DNA of 64,000 nucleotides from Pseudarthrobacter oxydans (GTDB lineage Bacteria; Actinomycetota; Actinomycetes; Actinomycetales; Micrococcaceae), in contig NZ_JABTYH010000027.1 of NCBI RefSeq assembly GCF_013314975.1, positions 1-64,000 on the forward strand, read 5' to 3'. Made by a program: the position numbers and the translations under genes. Shown here one piece after another: positions 51,203 through 60,091 of the stretch (position 1 is its first letter; each line of letters opens with the position of its first letter). The notes beneath the pieces are model-generated. The model was not told where the DNA came from. It saw only the letters and a program-made list of their open reading frames with translations, and made no database searches.

Positions 51203-53761
51203 ATGGCACGAGGTAATCTGCGTATTCTTCTTGGGGCGGGTCCCGGGGCGGGAAAGACGTTTGCGCTGCTGGAAGAAGGCCGGAGGCTGGCCGGCGAAGG
51301 CGCAGATGTTGTTGTCGGTGCCGCTGCCCCGCGGGGCCGGACGGATAACGAAGAGCTTCTGGCAGGCCTTGAACTGTGCCCGAAACCGGAAAGCCAGGAC
51401 CTGGAAGGCGGGCTGGACGTCCAGGCCCTGAAGGTCCGTGCACCGGCAATCGTCCTGGTTGACGACTACGCTGCAGCACCGGCCGGCGTGGCCCGCTGGG
51501 AGCAGGTGGACGCCCTGCTCGAGGCCGGCATGGATGTCATCTCCACGTTGGATATCAGGAACGTGGCATCGTTGTCGGACGCCGCCGCGGAGGTCACAGG
51601 CGTGCGGGAACCACACACGGTGCCGGACGCCGTGGTGCGGCGTGCCGACCAGATCGAATTGGTGGATGCTTCACCGGAGTTGCTGCGCCAGCGGCTGGCT
51701 GACGGAAAGATCTTCGGGAGTCAGGAGGAGGCCGATGCTGCCCTGGCCGGTGTTTTCCGCGTCGGCACCCTTGCGTCTTTGCGGGAGCTGGCGTTGTTGT
51801 GGCTTGCCCAGCAGGTAGACGCGGACCTGGCCGGCTACAACCAGTCGAAGAGAGCCGGCGACAGCTGGCCTGCACGGGAAAAGATCACCGTCGGGGTGGG
51901 TGGAACGGCCCTGGACCAGGAATTGGTGCGCAGGGCCGCGAAAATGCTGGCAGCGGCCGCCGGCGGGGAGCTCCATGTGGTCCACGTCCGCACCAGCAGC
52001 GACGGACACGGGACGGAGCCGGGCAAGGACCTGGAACTGGAATCGCTGCGCCGGCTCACGTCGGAGCTTGGAGGGGTTTTCCACGCCATTGGAGGAGAGG
52101 ACGTGGGGTCGACGCTTTCTGCCTTCGCCAGGAGCATCAACTCCACCCAGATTGTGCTCGGAGCGCCCTTCCGCCGACGCCGGTTCAGCAGCCGCCGTGG
52201 GGTGGCAGCCGAAGTACTGCGGGACGCCGGCGCCACCGACGTGCACCTGGTGAACCGCCCGCCTGGCCTGTCCCACAGTCAACGGCGGTCGCGCCCGCGG
52301 TTGGGACGGCGGCGGGAAATCCCGGCCTTCGCCTTGGCCCTGGGGCTTCCCCCCATCCTGCAATTCATCCTCGATCTCCTCCCACACGACCAGCTCTCCA
52401 CGGATATGCTGGTCCACCTCACTGGAATTGTGGGGGTGGCGCTGCTTGGGGGCCTGTGGCCCGCGGTCGCGGCGGCGGTTGTTGCGGGGCTGATCGTCAA
52501 TTACTTCAGCGTCCGGCCCGTGGGGTCGTTGTCGGTCATTGATCCGGAAAATGTCCTGGCATTGCTGATATTTGTTGTCGTAGCGGTCGCTGTGTCGCTG
52601 GTGGTGGACCGGTCAGCCAAACTCAGCAAGGAAGCGCACATTGCCGGGGCGGAAGCCGCGGTGCTGGGTGACCTGAGCCGGCGTGCAGTCGCCGAAGGAA
52701 ACAGCATTCCCGCATTCCTGGACCAGGTCCGGGAGCATTTCCAGGCCAAGGGGGCAGGACTGTGGGTGAGGCACCGGCCCGGACCAGGAAGGGGATCCGC
52801 ATGGAAGCTCCAGGAGTTCTCCGGCGAAGTGCGGCCGGGTGACGTGTCTGCAGCGGACACGGCGGAGCAGTTGGACGGCGACAGGATGTTGACCTTGGCC
52901 GGTAAGGAACTGTCGCAGGACGAAAGGCGGCTGCTTTCCGCGTTCGGGGCGCACCTGCTGGCGTTGGTCCAGCGCGAAGAACTCTCCGCAAGCCAGCGTG
53001 AAAACCTGCGCCTGGCGGAAGGCAACACCATGCGCACATCCATCCTGCGGGCCGTGTCCCACGATCTGCGCACGCCCCTGGCCGGTATCAAGCTCGCCTC
53101 CAGCAGCCTGCGGGATAAGACCATTACCCTCGGACCGGGCGAGCAGGAGGAACTCCTCGCGACGATCGAGCATGGCGCGGACAGGCTGGACCGGCTGGTC
53201 AGCAACCTCCTGGACATGTCCAGGATCACGGCCGATTCCGTGGCACCGCTCATCCGCCCGGTCTACTGGGCAGATGTTGTAGGCGAGGCCCTGCGGGCGG
53301 TTGAATCGGAGCACCTCCGGGTGTTGTTACCGGACAACATGCCTCCCGTCGATGCCGATCCGGGAATGCTGGAGCGGGTGATCGCGAACCTTGTGGAGAA
53401 CGCGCTCAAGTATGCCCCTGACTCCGACGTGGTGATCGCCGGCGCAGTAGGGGGTGCAGGCAGCGCAAGGATTGGGGATGTACCAGCCAGCGAACTCACC
53501 ATTGTGGACCACGGCATCGGCATACCGGCTGATGACGTCCTGGCCATGTTCCGGCCGTTCCAGCGCGCCGATGACACCACCCCCGGAACCGGCATAGGCC
53601 TCGGTCTTGCCGTGGCGAAAGGATTCACCGAGGCAATGGGCGGGGTTCTCCTGGCCGAACCCACGCCGGGCGGAGGCCTGACCATGGTGGTCCGGCTGCC
53701 GCTGTCCACCGGCGTCGCGCCGGAGCCAGGCATGGGAGGTGCATCGTGGCGGCAGTCCTGA
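51203..53761 (+). CDS. kdpD: Sensor histidine kinase KdpD
   Basis: An 852-residue membrane sensor. The N-terminal KdpD domain (1-215) has the P-loop-like GAGPGAGKT (11-19) and VDDYAAAPAGVARWEQVDALLEAGMDVISTLDIRNV; a USP-like domain follows (KITVGVGGTALDQELVRRAAKMLAAA), then four transmembrane helices (375-490), a GAF-like region, the phospho-acceptor His620 in RAVSHDLRTPL and the ATPase boxes (ANLVENALKYAP, DHGIGIP, GTGIGLGLAVAKGF). It senses low potassium or osmotic stress in known systems. Here no kdpFABC follows; the response regulator, an APC permease and TrkH do. The AGGAGG site lies 12 bases before this ATG but only 4 before an out-of-frame ATG at 51195. Confidence 0.94.
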   Translation: MARGNLRILLGAGPGAGKTFALLEEGRRLAGEGADVVVGAAAPRGRTDNEELLAGLELCPKPESQDLEGGLDVQALKVRAPAIVLVDDYAAAPAGVARWEQVDALLEAGMDVISTLDIRNVASLSDAAAEVTGVREPHTVPDAVVRRADQIELVDASPELLRQRLADGKIFGSQEEADAALAGVFRVGTLASLRELALLWLAQQVDADLAGYNQSKRAGDSWPAREKITVGVGGTALDQELVRRAAKMLAAAAGGELHVVHVRTSSDGHGTEPGKDLELESLRRLTSELGGVFHAIGGEDVGSTLSAFARSINSTQIVLGAPFRRRRFSSRRGVAAEVLRDAGATDVHLVNRPPGLSHSQRRSRPRLGRRREIPAFALALGLPPILQFILDLLPHDQLSTDMLVHLTGIVGVALLGGLWPAVAAAVVAGLIVNYFSVRPVGSLSVIDPENVLALLIFVVVAVAVSLVVDRSAKLSKEAHIAGAEAAVLGDLSRRAVAEGNSIPAFLDQVREHFQAKGAGLWVRHRPGPGRGSAWKLQEFSGEVRPGDVSAADTAEQLDGDRMLTLAGKELSQDERRLLSAFGAHLLALVQREELSASQRENLRLAEGNTMRTSILRAVSHDLRTPLAGIKLASSSLRDKTITLGPGEQEELLATIEHGADRLDRLVSNLLDMSRITADSVAPLIRPVYWADVVGEALRAVESEHLRVLLPDNMPPVDADPGMLERVIANLVENALKYAPDSDVVIAGAVGGAGSARIGDVPASELTIVDHGIGIPADDVLAMFRPFQRADDTTPGTGIGLGLAVAKGFTEAMGGVLLAEPTPGGGLTMVVRLPLSTGVAPEPGMGGASWRQS

Positions 53762-54417
53762 TTGTCGATGACGAGGTCCAGATCCTGCGGGCGCTGCAGA
53801 TCAATTTGAATGCCAGGGGCTATTCCACGGTCACCGCGCTCACCGGGCATGACGCACTGGCGCAGGCAGCGCAGCATCCGGTGGACATCATCATCCTGGA
53901 CTTGGGGCTCCCGGACCTGGACGGCGTCGACGTCATTCGCAGGCTCAGGCGCTGGAACAGGGTTCCCATTGTGGTCCTCTCGGCACGGCACGGCTCCGAT
54001 GACAAGATCGAGGCGCTGGACGCGGGCGCGGATGACTACGTGACAAAGCCGTTCGGTATGGATGAACTGCTCGCCCGCCTCCGCGCCGCCCTGCGCCGCG
54101 GAGCGCCCGGAGACCTCCCGGTGGTCAGGACCGAGGGCTTCACCGTTGACCTGCCCAATAAGCAGGTGACCCGGCGGGGAGTCGCCGTCCGGCTGACCCC
54201 CACCGAGTGGAACATTCTTGAACTGCTCGTCAGGAACAGCGGCGCCCTCGTGTCCCACGACGAGATCCTCACCCATGTGTGGGGCCCGGGCTACGCCGGC
54301 GAAACCGCATACCTGCGTGTCTACCTCGCCCAACTGCGGCGGAAGCTTGAGAACGATCCCGCCAATCCGCGACACCTGCTGACCGAAACAGGCCTGGGAT
54401 ACCGCTTCCGGGAGTAA
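53746..54417 (+). CDS. kdpE: Response regulator KdpE
   Basis: A 223-residue OmpR-type regulator: receiver with acidic pocket DDE (8-10), phosphorylated Asp52 in IIILDLGLPDLDG and Lys in TKPFGMDELLARLR; C-terminal winged helix with LTPTEWNILELLVRNSGALVSHDEIL and AYLRVYLAQLRRKLENDPANPRHLLTETGLGYRF. GTG start, overlapping kdpD by 16 bases. It should be phosphorylated by KdpD and may bind the direct repeat 12 bases after its own stop. Confidence 0.95.
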   Translation: MAAVLIVDDEVQILRALQINLNARGYSTVTALTGHDALAQAAQHPVDIIILDLGLPDLDGVDVIRRLRRWNRVPIVVLSARHGSDDKIEALDAGADDYVTKPFGMDELLARLRAALRRGAPGDLPVVRTEGFTVDLPNKQVTRRGVAVRLTPTEWNILELLVRNSGALVSHDEILTHVWGPGYAGETAYLRVYLAQLRRKLENDPANPRHLLTETGLGYRFRE

Positions 54418-54428
54418 CGGGCCGGGCG

Positions 54429-54489
54429 TTAAGAAAGCATTAAGATCCCCGGAAACGCCCGCTGGACAGGGCCGGCCCGGTGCTACGCT
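54429..54489 (+). promoter_or_regulatory. Direct repeat TTAAGA with 11-base period and promoter
   Basis: TTAAGA occurs at 54429-54434 and 54440-54445, exactly one helical turn apart, the arrangement bound by OmpR/PhoB-type regulators. TGGACA (54463-54468) and TACGCT (54484-54489), 15 bases apart, follow as a possible promoter. It probably is a KdpE-controlled promoter for the permease-trkH pair. Confidence 0.55.
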
Positions 54490-54569
54490 CCGGTGGTTAT
54501 CAGCACAGTGCCGCGCCTGAAAACGGGACCGGTGTGCCCCGTTTCCAGGCCGTAAAGAAAGACACGTCC

Positions 54570-56552
54570 TTGACGGCTTCCGCCCAGTTCTCCCTTCCCG
54601 CTACCGTTCCAAACCCTGAACGCGAGCTGGAGCCCGGCAACCTGTTCGTCCGCTGGCTCCTTGAACACCGGGTGCACCAGCCGGTCGGCCCGGAAGCCGC
54701 CGAGGCCCATGCCCCGCAGCAGAGCTGGTGGAAGGTCATGTGCCTCACCGGAGTGGACTACTTCTCAACCCTGTCCTACCTTCCGGGCATCGCGGCCCTG
54801 GCCGCCGGCGCGCTGTCCCCGCTCGCCACCCTGCTGATCGTGGCGCTGACACTGCTCGGAATGCTGCCAATGTATCGGCGCGTGGCGAAGGAAAGCCCTC
54901 ACGGGCAGGGGTCCGTGGCCATGCTCGAACGGCTCCTGCCGTTCTGGCGGGGAAAGGTCTTCGTGCTGGTCCTGCTCGGCTTCGTGGCCACGTCCTGGAT
55001 CATTACCATCACCCTGTCAGCGGCCGACGCCACCGTGCACCTGCTGGAGAACCCGTACCTGCCCCGTTTCCTGGAAGGCCAGGCCGTCACGATCACCGTG
55101 GTCCTGCTCCTGATCCTGGGCGGGGTGTTCCTGATGGGCTTCTCGGAAGCCGTGGCCGTGGCCATCCCGCTGGTGGCGGTCTTCCTGCTGATGAATGCGG
55201 TGATCATCGGGGCAGGGGCCGTGGAGATCTTCACTACCCCCGGTGCTTTGAGCGGCTGGACCGGCGCCCTCACGTCCTCCGGCGGAGGCCTGGGCGGGGT
55301 CATCGGCCCGGCCCTGATGGCTTTCCCGCTGCTGGTGCTGGGACTGTCGGGCTTCGAGACCGGCGTCAGCATGATGCCGCTGGTGGCCTCCAAAGGCACC
55401 ACTCCGGAGGAGAAGCTCGCCGGCCGGATCAGGAACACCCGCAAGCTCCTGACCGCAGCCGCGCTGATCATGAGCGTCTACCTGATTGGCAGCAGCTTCG
55501 TCACCACGGTGCTGATCCCCGCGGACCAGTTCCAGGACGGGGGCGAAGCCAACGGCCGGGCGCTCGCGTACCTTGCCCACGAACAGCTCGGCAACGGCTT
55601 CGGCTCCGTCTATGACATCAGCAGCATCCTCATCCTCTGGTTCGCCGGCGCCTCGGCGATGGCCGGCCTGATCAACATCGTCCCGCGCTACCTTCCCTCC
55701 TACGGAATGGCCCCGGACTGGTCCCGCGCCGTGCGCCCCGTGGTACTGGTCTACACGTCCATCAGCATCCTGATCACCATCGGCTTCAATGCGGACGTCA
55801 ACGCCCAGGCGGGCGCGTACGCCACCGGAATCCTGGCCATGATGGTCTCCGGAGCCATCGCCGTCACCATTTCCGCCATCCGCCGGAAGCAGCGCGCGGC
55901 ATCCATCGGTTTCACTGTCCTCACGCTGGTGATGCTCTACGCCCTGGCTGCCAACGTGATAGAGAAACCGGACGGCATCACGATCTCCGCGTTCTTCATC
56001 CTCGGCATCATTGCCGTCTCCCTCGTCTCCCGCATCAGCCGCACCACGGAGCTTCGCGTGGAAAAGATCGAGTTCGACGACGGGGCGCGCCGCTTCATCA
56101 GCGACACCCTGGAATTCGACGGCCGGATCAACCTGATCGCCAACCGTCCGCAGGACCGTGATGGCGCCGAGTACAGGGACAAGGAAGCGGTGCAGCGGGA
56201 GAACAACCCCGTCCCGGGCACCGCTGACGTCATCTTCCTGGAAATCGACATCACGGACCCCTCCGAGTTCAGCGACATCCTGGAAGTCCGTGGCGTGGAA
56301 GTGGACGGCCACAGAATCCTGCGGGCCAACAGCCCGGCCGCACCCAACGCCATCGCAGCGATCCTCCTGGCCCTGCGGGACGGCACCGGCGTGCGGCCGC
56401 ACGCCTACTTCGAGTGGTCTGAGGGAAATCCCCTGGCCCACCTGATGCGGTACCTCCTCCTGGGCCGCGGAGACACTGCCCCGGTGGTCCGCGAAATCAT
56501 CCGCGAAAACGAACCCTGCCCGGACGCCCGCCCGGGCATCCACGTGGGATGA
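54570..56552 (+). CDS. APC-superfamily permease, probable potassium or amino acid transporter
   Basis: A protein of about 660 residues with twelve predicted helices starting at KVMCLTGVDYFSTLSYLPGIAALAAGALSPLATLLIV, then SPHGQGSVAMLERLLPFWRGKVFVLVLLGFVATSWIITITLSAADATVHLL. A soluble C-terminal domain of about 150 residues follows (VEKIEFDDGARRFISDTLEFDGRINLIANRP; VIFLEIDITDPSEFSDILEVRGVEVDGHRILRANSPAAPNAIAAILLALRD). The layout resembles KimA-like potassium importers as well as amino acid permeases. The start is uncertain: TTG 54570, GTG 54534 and GTG 54480 are in frame, but the last would precede the likely transcription start. Overlaps trkH by 4 bases, between kdpE and trkH, so potassium is the best guess. 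Confidence 0.82.
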   Translation: MTASAQFSLPATVPNPERELEPGNLFVRWLLEHRVHQPVGPEAAEAHAPQQSWWKVMCLTGVDYFSTLSYLPGIAALAAGALSPLATLLIVALTLLGMLPMYRRVAKESPHGQGSVAMLERLLPFWRGKVFVLVLLGFVATSWIITITLSAADATVHLLENPYLPRFLEGQAVTITVVLLLILGGVFLMGFSEAVAVAIPLVAVFLLMNAVIIGAGAVEIFTTPGALSGWTGALTSSGGGLGGVIGPALMAFPLLVLGLSGFETGVSMMPLVASKGTTPEEKLAGRIRNTRKLLTAAALIMSVYLIGSSFVTTVLIPADQFQDGGEANGRALAYLAHEQLGNGFGSVYDISSILILWFAGASAMAGLINIVPRYLPSYGMAPDWSRAVRPVVLVYTSISILITIGFNADVNAQAGAYATGILAMMVSGAIAVTISAIRRKQRAASIGFTVLTLVMLYALAANVIEKPDGITISAFFILGIIAVSLVSRISRTTELRVEKIEFDDGARRFISDTLEFDGRINLIANRPQDRDGAEYRDKEAVQRENNPVPGTADVIFLEIDITDPSEFSDILEVRGVEVDGHRILRANSPAAPNAIAAILLALRDGTGVRPHAYFEWSEGNPLAHLMRYLLLGRGDTAPVVREIIRENEPCPDARPGIHVG

Positions 56553-58012
56553 GCCTGCGCAGGAGCGGCCCGCCGGCGCCGGGCACCCCGAAGACTGGCC
56601 AGGACACAACGAGTGTTGCCGCCGTCCAGAAGATGCTCCGCGACGCCAGGAACGGAAAAGGCACCGGCAGGGAAAACGTCGTCAGCCGGCTGATGTCCCA
56701 TCCGGTCAGGGCGGTGCCGGTGGCGTTCCTGATGGTCATCATCGTGGGCACCGGGCTGCTGATGCTCCCCGCTGCCCGGACAGACGGCGGGGCCGAAGGG
56801 TTCATGCCGGCTGCGTTCACGTCCGTCTCTGCCGTCTGCGTCACGGGCCTCATCACCGTGGATACTGCAACGTTCTGGACTCCCTTCGGCCAGGGCATCA
56901 TCCTGGGCCTCATCCAGGTGGGCGGATTCGGCATCATGACCTTGGCAACGCTGCTGGCACTGCTGGTGCGCAAGAGCATCGGCCTGCGCGGACAACTGGT
57001 GGCGCAGTCGGAGACCCATACCCTGAACCTGGGCGATGTCCGGGCCGTGCTGCTCCTCGTGGCCAGGATCATGCTTGCGTTCGAAGCCGCGACAGCCCTG
57101 GTCCTGACACTGCGGTTCTGGTCGGCCTACGACCAGAATCCTGCGACCGCCTTGTGGCACGGGACGTTCCACGCCATATCAGCGTTCAACAACGCGGGCT
57201 TCTCCCTCTATGGCGACAACCTCATCGGCTTCGCCGAAGACCCTTGGATCATCACTCCAATCTGCCTGGCAATCATCGGCGGAGGACTCGGTTTCCCCGT
57301 CATCATCCAGCTCACCCGCGGGGAAGTGGCCCCGAAGGACTGGTCCATCCACCTGCGGCTGACCATCTACGGAACCCTTCTGCTGCTGGCCGCGGGAACC
57401 GCCCTGTTCGCCGCCTTCGAGTGGAACAGGAATGAAACACTGGGCCCGCTTTCCCTCACGGGAAAGATCCTCGGCTCATTCGCCGGCAGCGTCTTTCCCC
57501 GTACAGCTGGATTCAACAGCATCGATTACGGCGCCGCTTCTCCGGAAACACTCATGGTCACCAACATCCTGATGTTTATCGGAGGCGGCAGCGCCGGCAC
57601 TGCAGGCGGCATCAAGATCACCACTTTCCTGGTGCTGGGCTTCGCCATCTGGAATGAAGTCCGTGGCCGGGACCAGGTCACCATTGCACACCGCTCCATC
57701 AGTTCGTCCTCACAGCGCCAGGCCCTCTCCGTTGCCCTCCTGGGCATTGCCGCCGTCATCGCAGGAACCATGCTCCTCCTGATACTCACCGACTACAGCC
57801 TCGAGAAGGTCCTCTTTGAAGCCATCTCGGCGTTCGCCACTGTAGGGATGAGCACCGGCATCACCTACAACCTGCCCCCTGCTGCCGAATGGGTGCTGAT
57901 GGCCCTGATGTTCACCGGACGCATCGGCACTGTGGCGGTGGCCTCCGCACTGGCCCTGACGGCACACCCGCGCCTCTTCCGGCTTCCGGAGGAACGTCCC
58001 ATCATCGGCTGA
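56549..58012 (+). CDS. TrkH/KtrB-type potassium uptake protein
   Basis: A 487-residue channel-like transporter with four P-loop repeats carrying the selectivity glycines: SAVCVTGL, SAFNNAGFS, FPRTAGFNS and FATVGMSTG. The GGGSAGTAGGIKITTF loop near helix 6 is the gate region. About 45 polar residues precede the first helix. TrkH/KtrB proteins normally need a cytosolic TrkA/KtrA ring; none is adjacent or seen in the window. ATGA overlap with the APC permease gene. Confidence 0.93.
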   Translation: MSLRRSGPPAPGTPKTGQDTTSVAAVQKMLRDARNGKGTGRENVVSRLMSHPVRAVPVAFLMVIIVGTGLLMLPAARTDGGAEGFMPAAFTSVSAVCVTGLITVDTATFWTPFGQGIILGLIQVGGFGIMTLATLLALLVRKSIGLRGQLVAQSETHTLNLGDVRAVLLLVARIMLAFEAATALVLTLRFWSAYDQNPATALWHGTFHAISAFNNAGFSLYGDNLIGFAEDPWIITPICLAIIGGGLGFPVIIQLTRGEVAPKDWSIHLRLTIYGTLLLLAAGTALFAAFEWNRNETLGPLSLTGKILGSFAGSVFPRTAGFNSIDYGAASPETLMVTNILMFIGGGSAGTAGGIKITTFLVLGFAIWNEVRGRDQVTIAHRSISSSSQRQALSVALLGIAAVIAGTMLLLILTDYSLEKVLFEAISAFATVGMSTGITYNLPPAAEWVLMALMFTGRIGTVAVASALALTAHPRLFRLPEERPIIG

Positions 58013-58184
58013 TGCGGATCGGGCGGACGTTCCGGTCGACGCCCTGCAAGAAAACCAAACGATGTAATAAACACCTTCATGTTGCGTGCATCACATTCAG
58101 TCCCTACTCTGGATGAGGCTGATGCAAACGGCCATAAGCAAGAAGCTGCAGCGTCGCAGCCAATGCCGGGGAAGGCTTTACAAC

Positions 58185-58514
58185 TTGAATTCCAAGCTGA
58201 ACATTGTTGTCCGTGTAGATCTCGACCACGCCAAGGCACAGGTGATTGCAAAGGGGCATGTCACCGTCCACAGCGTCAACGCACTGTATGTAGTCGTCAA
58301 GCGCGCCAATTCCTTACGTGAAGGGCTGGGCGTGGAACTGGATATCTCGCATGCGCGGGTGGACCAGGAAGCGCTGGAAATGCTCCATGCCTCTTCCGAA
58401 ACCCACCACCTGCCAGCAAAAATCGATCCGCAGCAGGCGCCGTGCACCATCAGCGTCCTGGCGCCGCGCGCTGCCGCCCGCAGGGCACACTCGCCGGCAC
58501 TGATCGCCGCATAG
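58185..58514 (+). CDS. Conserved hypothetical protein, STAS-like
   Basis: A 109-residue protein, starting with TTG at 58185 behind GGGGAAGG. The pattern LNIVVRVDLDHAKAQVIAKGHVTVHSVNALYVVVKRANSLREGLGVELDISHARVDQEALEMLHA looks like the strand-helix order of STAS/anti-sigma-antagonist proteins. The C-terminal 15 residues are Ala/Arg-rich. A longer frame from 58086 is less protein-like. Role unknown; it is not clearly linked to trkH 172 bases upstream. Confidence 0.6.
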   Translation: MNSKLNIVVRVDLDHAKAQVIAKGHVTVHSVNALYVVVKRANSLREGLGVELDISHARVDQEALEMLHASSETHHLPAKIDPQQAPCTISVLAPRAAARRAHSPALIAA

Positions 58515-58677
58515 GCGCCCCAGGCAACGGCACCCGAAGAGCCCAATCGTCGGGCCAGGGCGCCAGCCGCACACTTTCTTTTTCCTGATGTCCACGGACT
58601 GCGAGTGCAGCTGTATCCGAATAGACGGGTAGCTTCACTCCACGTCTGCTGGGAGCCCGGTACGGGCCATGTCCGCA

Positions 58678-58715
58678 GAGTACAGCCTCTCCTGAATACA
58701 GGGGACGCTGTACTC
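58678..58715. promoter_or_regulatory. Inverted repeats before the ArsR-CDF operon
   Basis: GAGTACAG (58678-58685) and CTGTACTC (58708-58715) are perfect inverted 8-mers, and a further TACAG (58697-58701) pairs with the CTGTA at 58708-58712 across 6 bases. The block ends 8 bases before the regulator's ATG. It is the likely operator for the ArsR-type repressor. Confidence 0.6.
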
Positions 58716-58723
58716 TGGGGTTC

Positions 58724-59050
58724 ATGCAGACCCTCACGCATGCTCCGGTCCTGGCCCGGTTCGGTTATGCGGTGTCGGACCCGACCCGCGCCCGGATCCT
58801 CCTCGCCCTTGCCAACGGCGGCGCGTACCCTTCGGACCTGGCCGACTCCCTTGGCGTGTCCCGGCAGAGCATGTCCAACCACCTGGCATGCTTGCGCGGC
58901 TGCGGCCTGGTGGCGGCAGTACCGGACGGCAGGCGGACCAGGTACGAACTGGCGGACGAACGGCTGGGCCACGCCATCCGCGACCTGCTGGGTGTCGTGC
59001 TGGCCGTCGATCCGGCGTGCTGCGCACCGGACGGGACCTGCCAGGCATGA
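58724..59050 (+). CDS. ArsR/SmtB-family metal-sensing repressor (CmtR-like)
   Basis: A 108-residue winged-helix repressor: PVLARFGYAVSDPTRARILLALANGGAYPSDLADSLGVSRQSMSNHLACLRGCGLV. Cys in LACLRGCG and the C-terminal CCAPDGTC are placed like the cadmium/lead ligands of CmtR. It would leave its operator when metal binds and so derepress the efflux gene that overlaps it by 4 bases (ATGA). Confidence 0.92.
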   Translation: MQTLTHAPVLARFGYAVSDPTRARILLALANGGAYPSDLADSLGVSRQSMSNHLACLRGCGLVAAVPDGRRTRYELADERLGHAIRDLLGVVLAVDPACCAPDGTCQA

Positions 59051-59775
59051 CGGGACTCCAGATGTCGCCGGCCCCGGAACGCCGCGCCGTCCTCTCCCGC
59101 CGCATCCGCTTCTTCGCCGCCGCCACCATCACCTACAACGTCATCGAGGCGGTGGTTGCCCTCTGGGCCGGCGGGGTGGCCGGATCGGCTGCACTGATCG
59201 GATTCGGCCTGGACTCGGTGATCGAGGTTGCCTCCGCCGTCGCGCTGTCCTGGCAGTTTGCCTCGAAGGATCCGGAACGGCGCGAGCATCTGACACTGCG
59301 GATCATCGCCCTGTCCTTCTTTGCCCTCGCCGCTTTTGTTTCCGCCGAAGCCATCCGGTCCCTGGCCGCTGGGGAAGGGGCGGAGCAATCAGTGCCGGGC
59401 ATCGTGATTGCAGCATTAAGCCTGGCCATCATGCCGGTACTGTCCTGGCTGCAGCGCCGGGCCGGCCGCGAACTGGGGTCCAAAACGGCGGTGGCCGACT
59501 CCAAGCAGACGCTGCTTTGCACCTACCTGTCGGCCGTGCTCCTGGCCGGCCTGCTGCTGAACGCCACGGTGGGCTGGTGGTGGGCAGACGCTGCCGCCGC
59601 GCTGGTGATCGCGGCCATCGCCGTCCGGGAAGGGATCGAGGCCTGGCGCGGCGATGTGTGCTGCACGGTTCCGGCCAGGGGCGCCATGGACGCCGGGCGG
59701 GAGGGCAGTCCCGTTGCCGGCGGCTGCTGCACGGACTGCGCCACTGACGCGCCGCCGGCAGGCAGCGGACCCTGA
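59047..59775 (+). CDS. Cation efflux protein, CDF-like
   Basis: A 242-residue membrane protein with six helices of the cation diffusion facilitator type, lacking the cytoplasmic C-terminal metal domain. ATITYNVIEAVVALWAGGVAGSAALIGFGLDSVIEVASA and TAVADSKQTLLCTYLSAVLLAGLLLNA hold the conserved acidic residues. The C-terminus is cysteine-rich (GDVCCTVPARG and AGGCCTDC), fitting soft metals. Co-translated with the ArsR-type sensor; probably exports Cd, Zn or Pb. Its stop directly abuts the stop of the convergent small gene. Confidence 0.88.
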   Translation: MTGLQMSPAPERRAVLSRRIRFFAAATITYNVIEAVVALWAGGVAGSAALIGFGLDSVIEVASAVALSWQFASKDPERREHLTLRIIALSFFALAAFVSAEAIRSLAAGEGAEQSVPGIVIAALSLAIMPVLSWLQRRAGRELGSKTAVADSKQTLLCTYLSAVLLAGLLLNATVGWWWADAAAALVIAAIAVREGIEAWRGDVCCTVPARGAMDAGREGSPVAGGCCTDCATDAPPAGSGP

Positions 59776-59964
59776 TCAGTATTTGGGCCAGCAGTCCGGG
59801 TTGAAGCCGCTGGGGCTTGGCAGCCGGGGCGGGTCCTCCCATTGGCCGGAAGGACTTTCCGGCTGCTCTTGCTCAGACCCAGGCTGCGCCCCCTGCTCCG
59901 GCTTGGGTTCCCCCTCCTGCGCAGGCTCAGTATTTTCCTGGGGTTCGGTGTTGTCGTGCGCCAT
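59776..59964 (-). CDS. Small acidic, proline-rich hypothetical protein
   Basis: A 62-residue protein (MAHDNTEPQENTEPAQEGEP... ending in GFNPDCWPKY), rich in Glu, Pro and Gln, probably unstructured. The repeated NTEP and strong AAGGGAG site 5 bases before the ATG at 59964 support a real gene. No known family. Confidence 0.6.
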   Translation of the reverse strand: MAHDNTEPQENTEPAQEGEPKPEQGAQPGSEQEQPESPSGQWEDPPRLPSPSGFNPDCWPKY

Positions 59965-60091
59965 GTCGCTCCCTTGGGGACCGGGATAGCCCACTGCCTG
60001 AGCACTTCCAGAGTAGGTTCGAGGACGCCCGCCATGTCAAGGGTTTCAACTCCCCTACCTACCCCCTGGCGGCCGCCCGACCAAAGCATGG

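Noticed and set aside
58086..58184. Upstream part of the STAS-like frame as coding
   Set aside because: Its residues (Gln/Arg/Met-rich) do not look like the rest, and the ribosome site favours the TTG at 58185.
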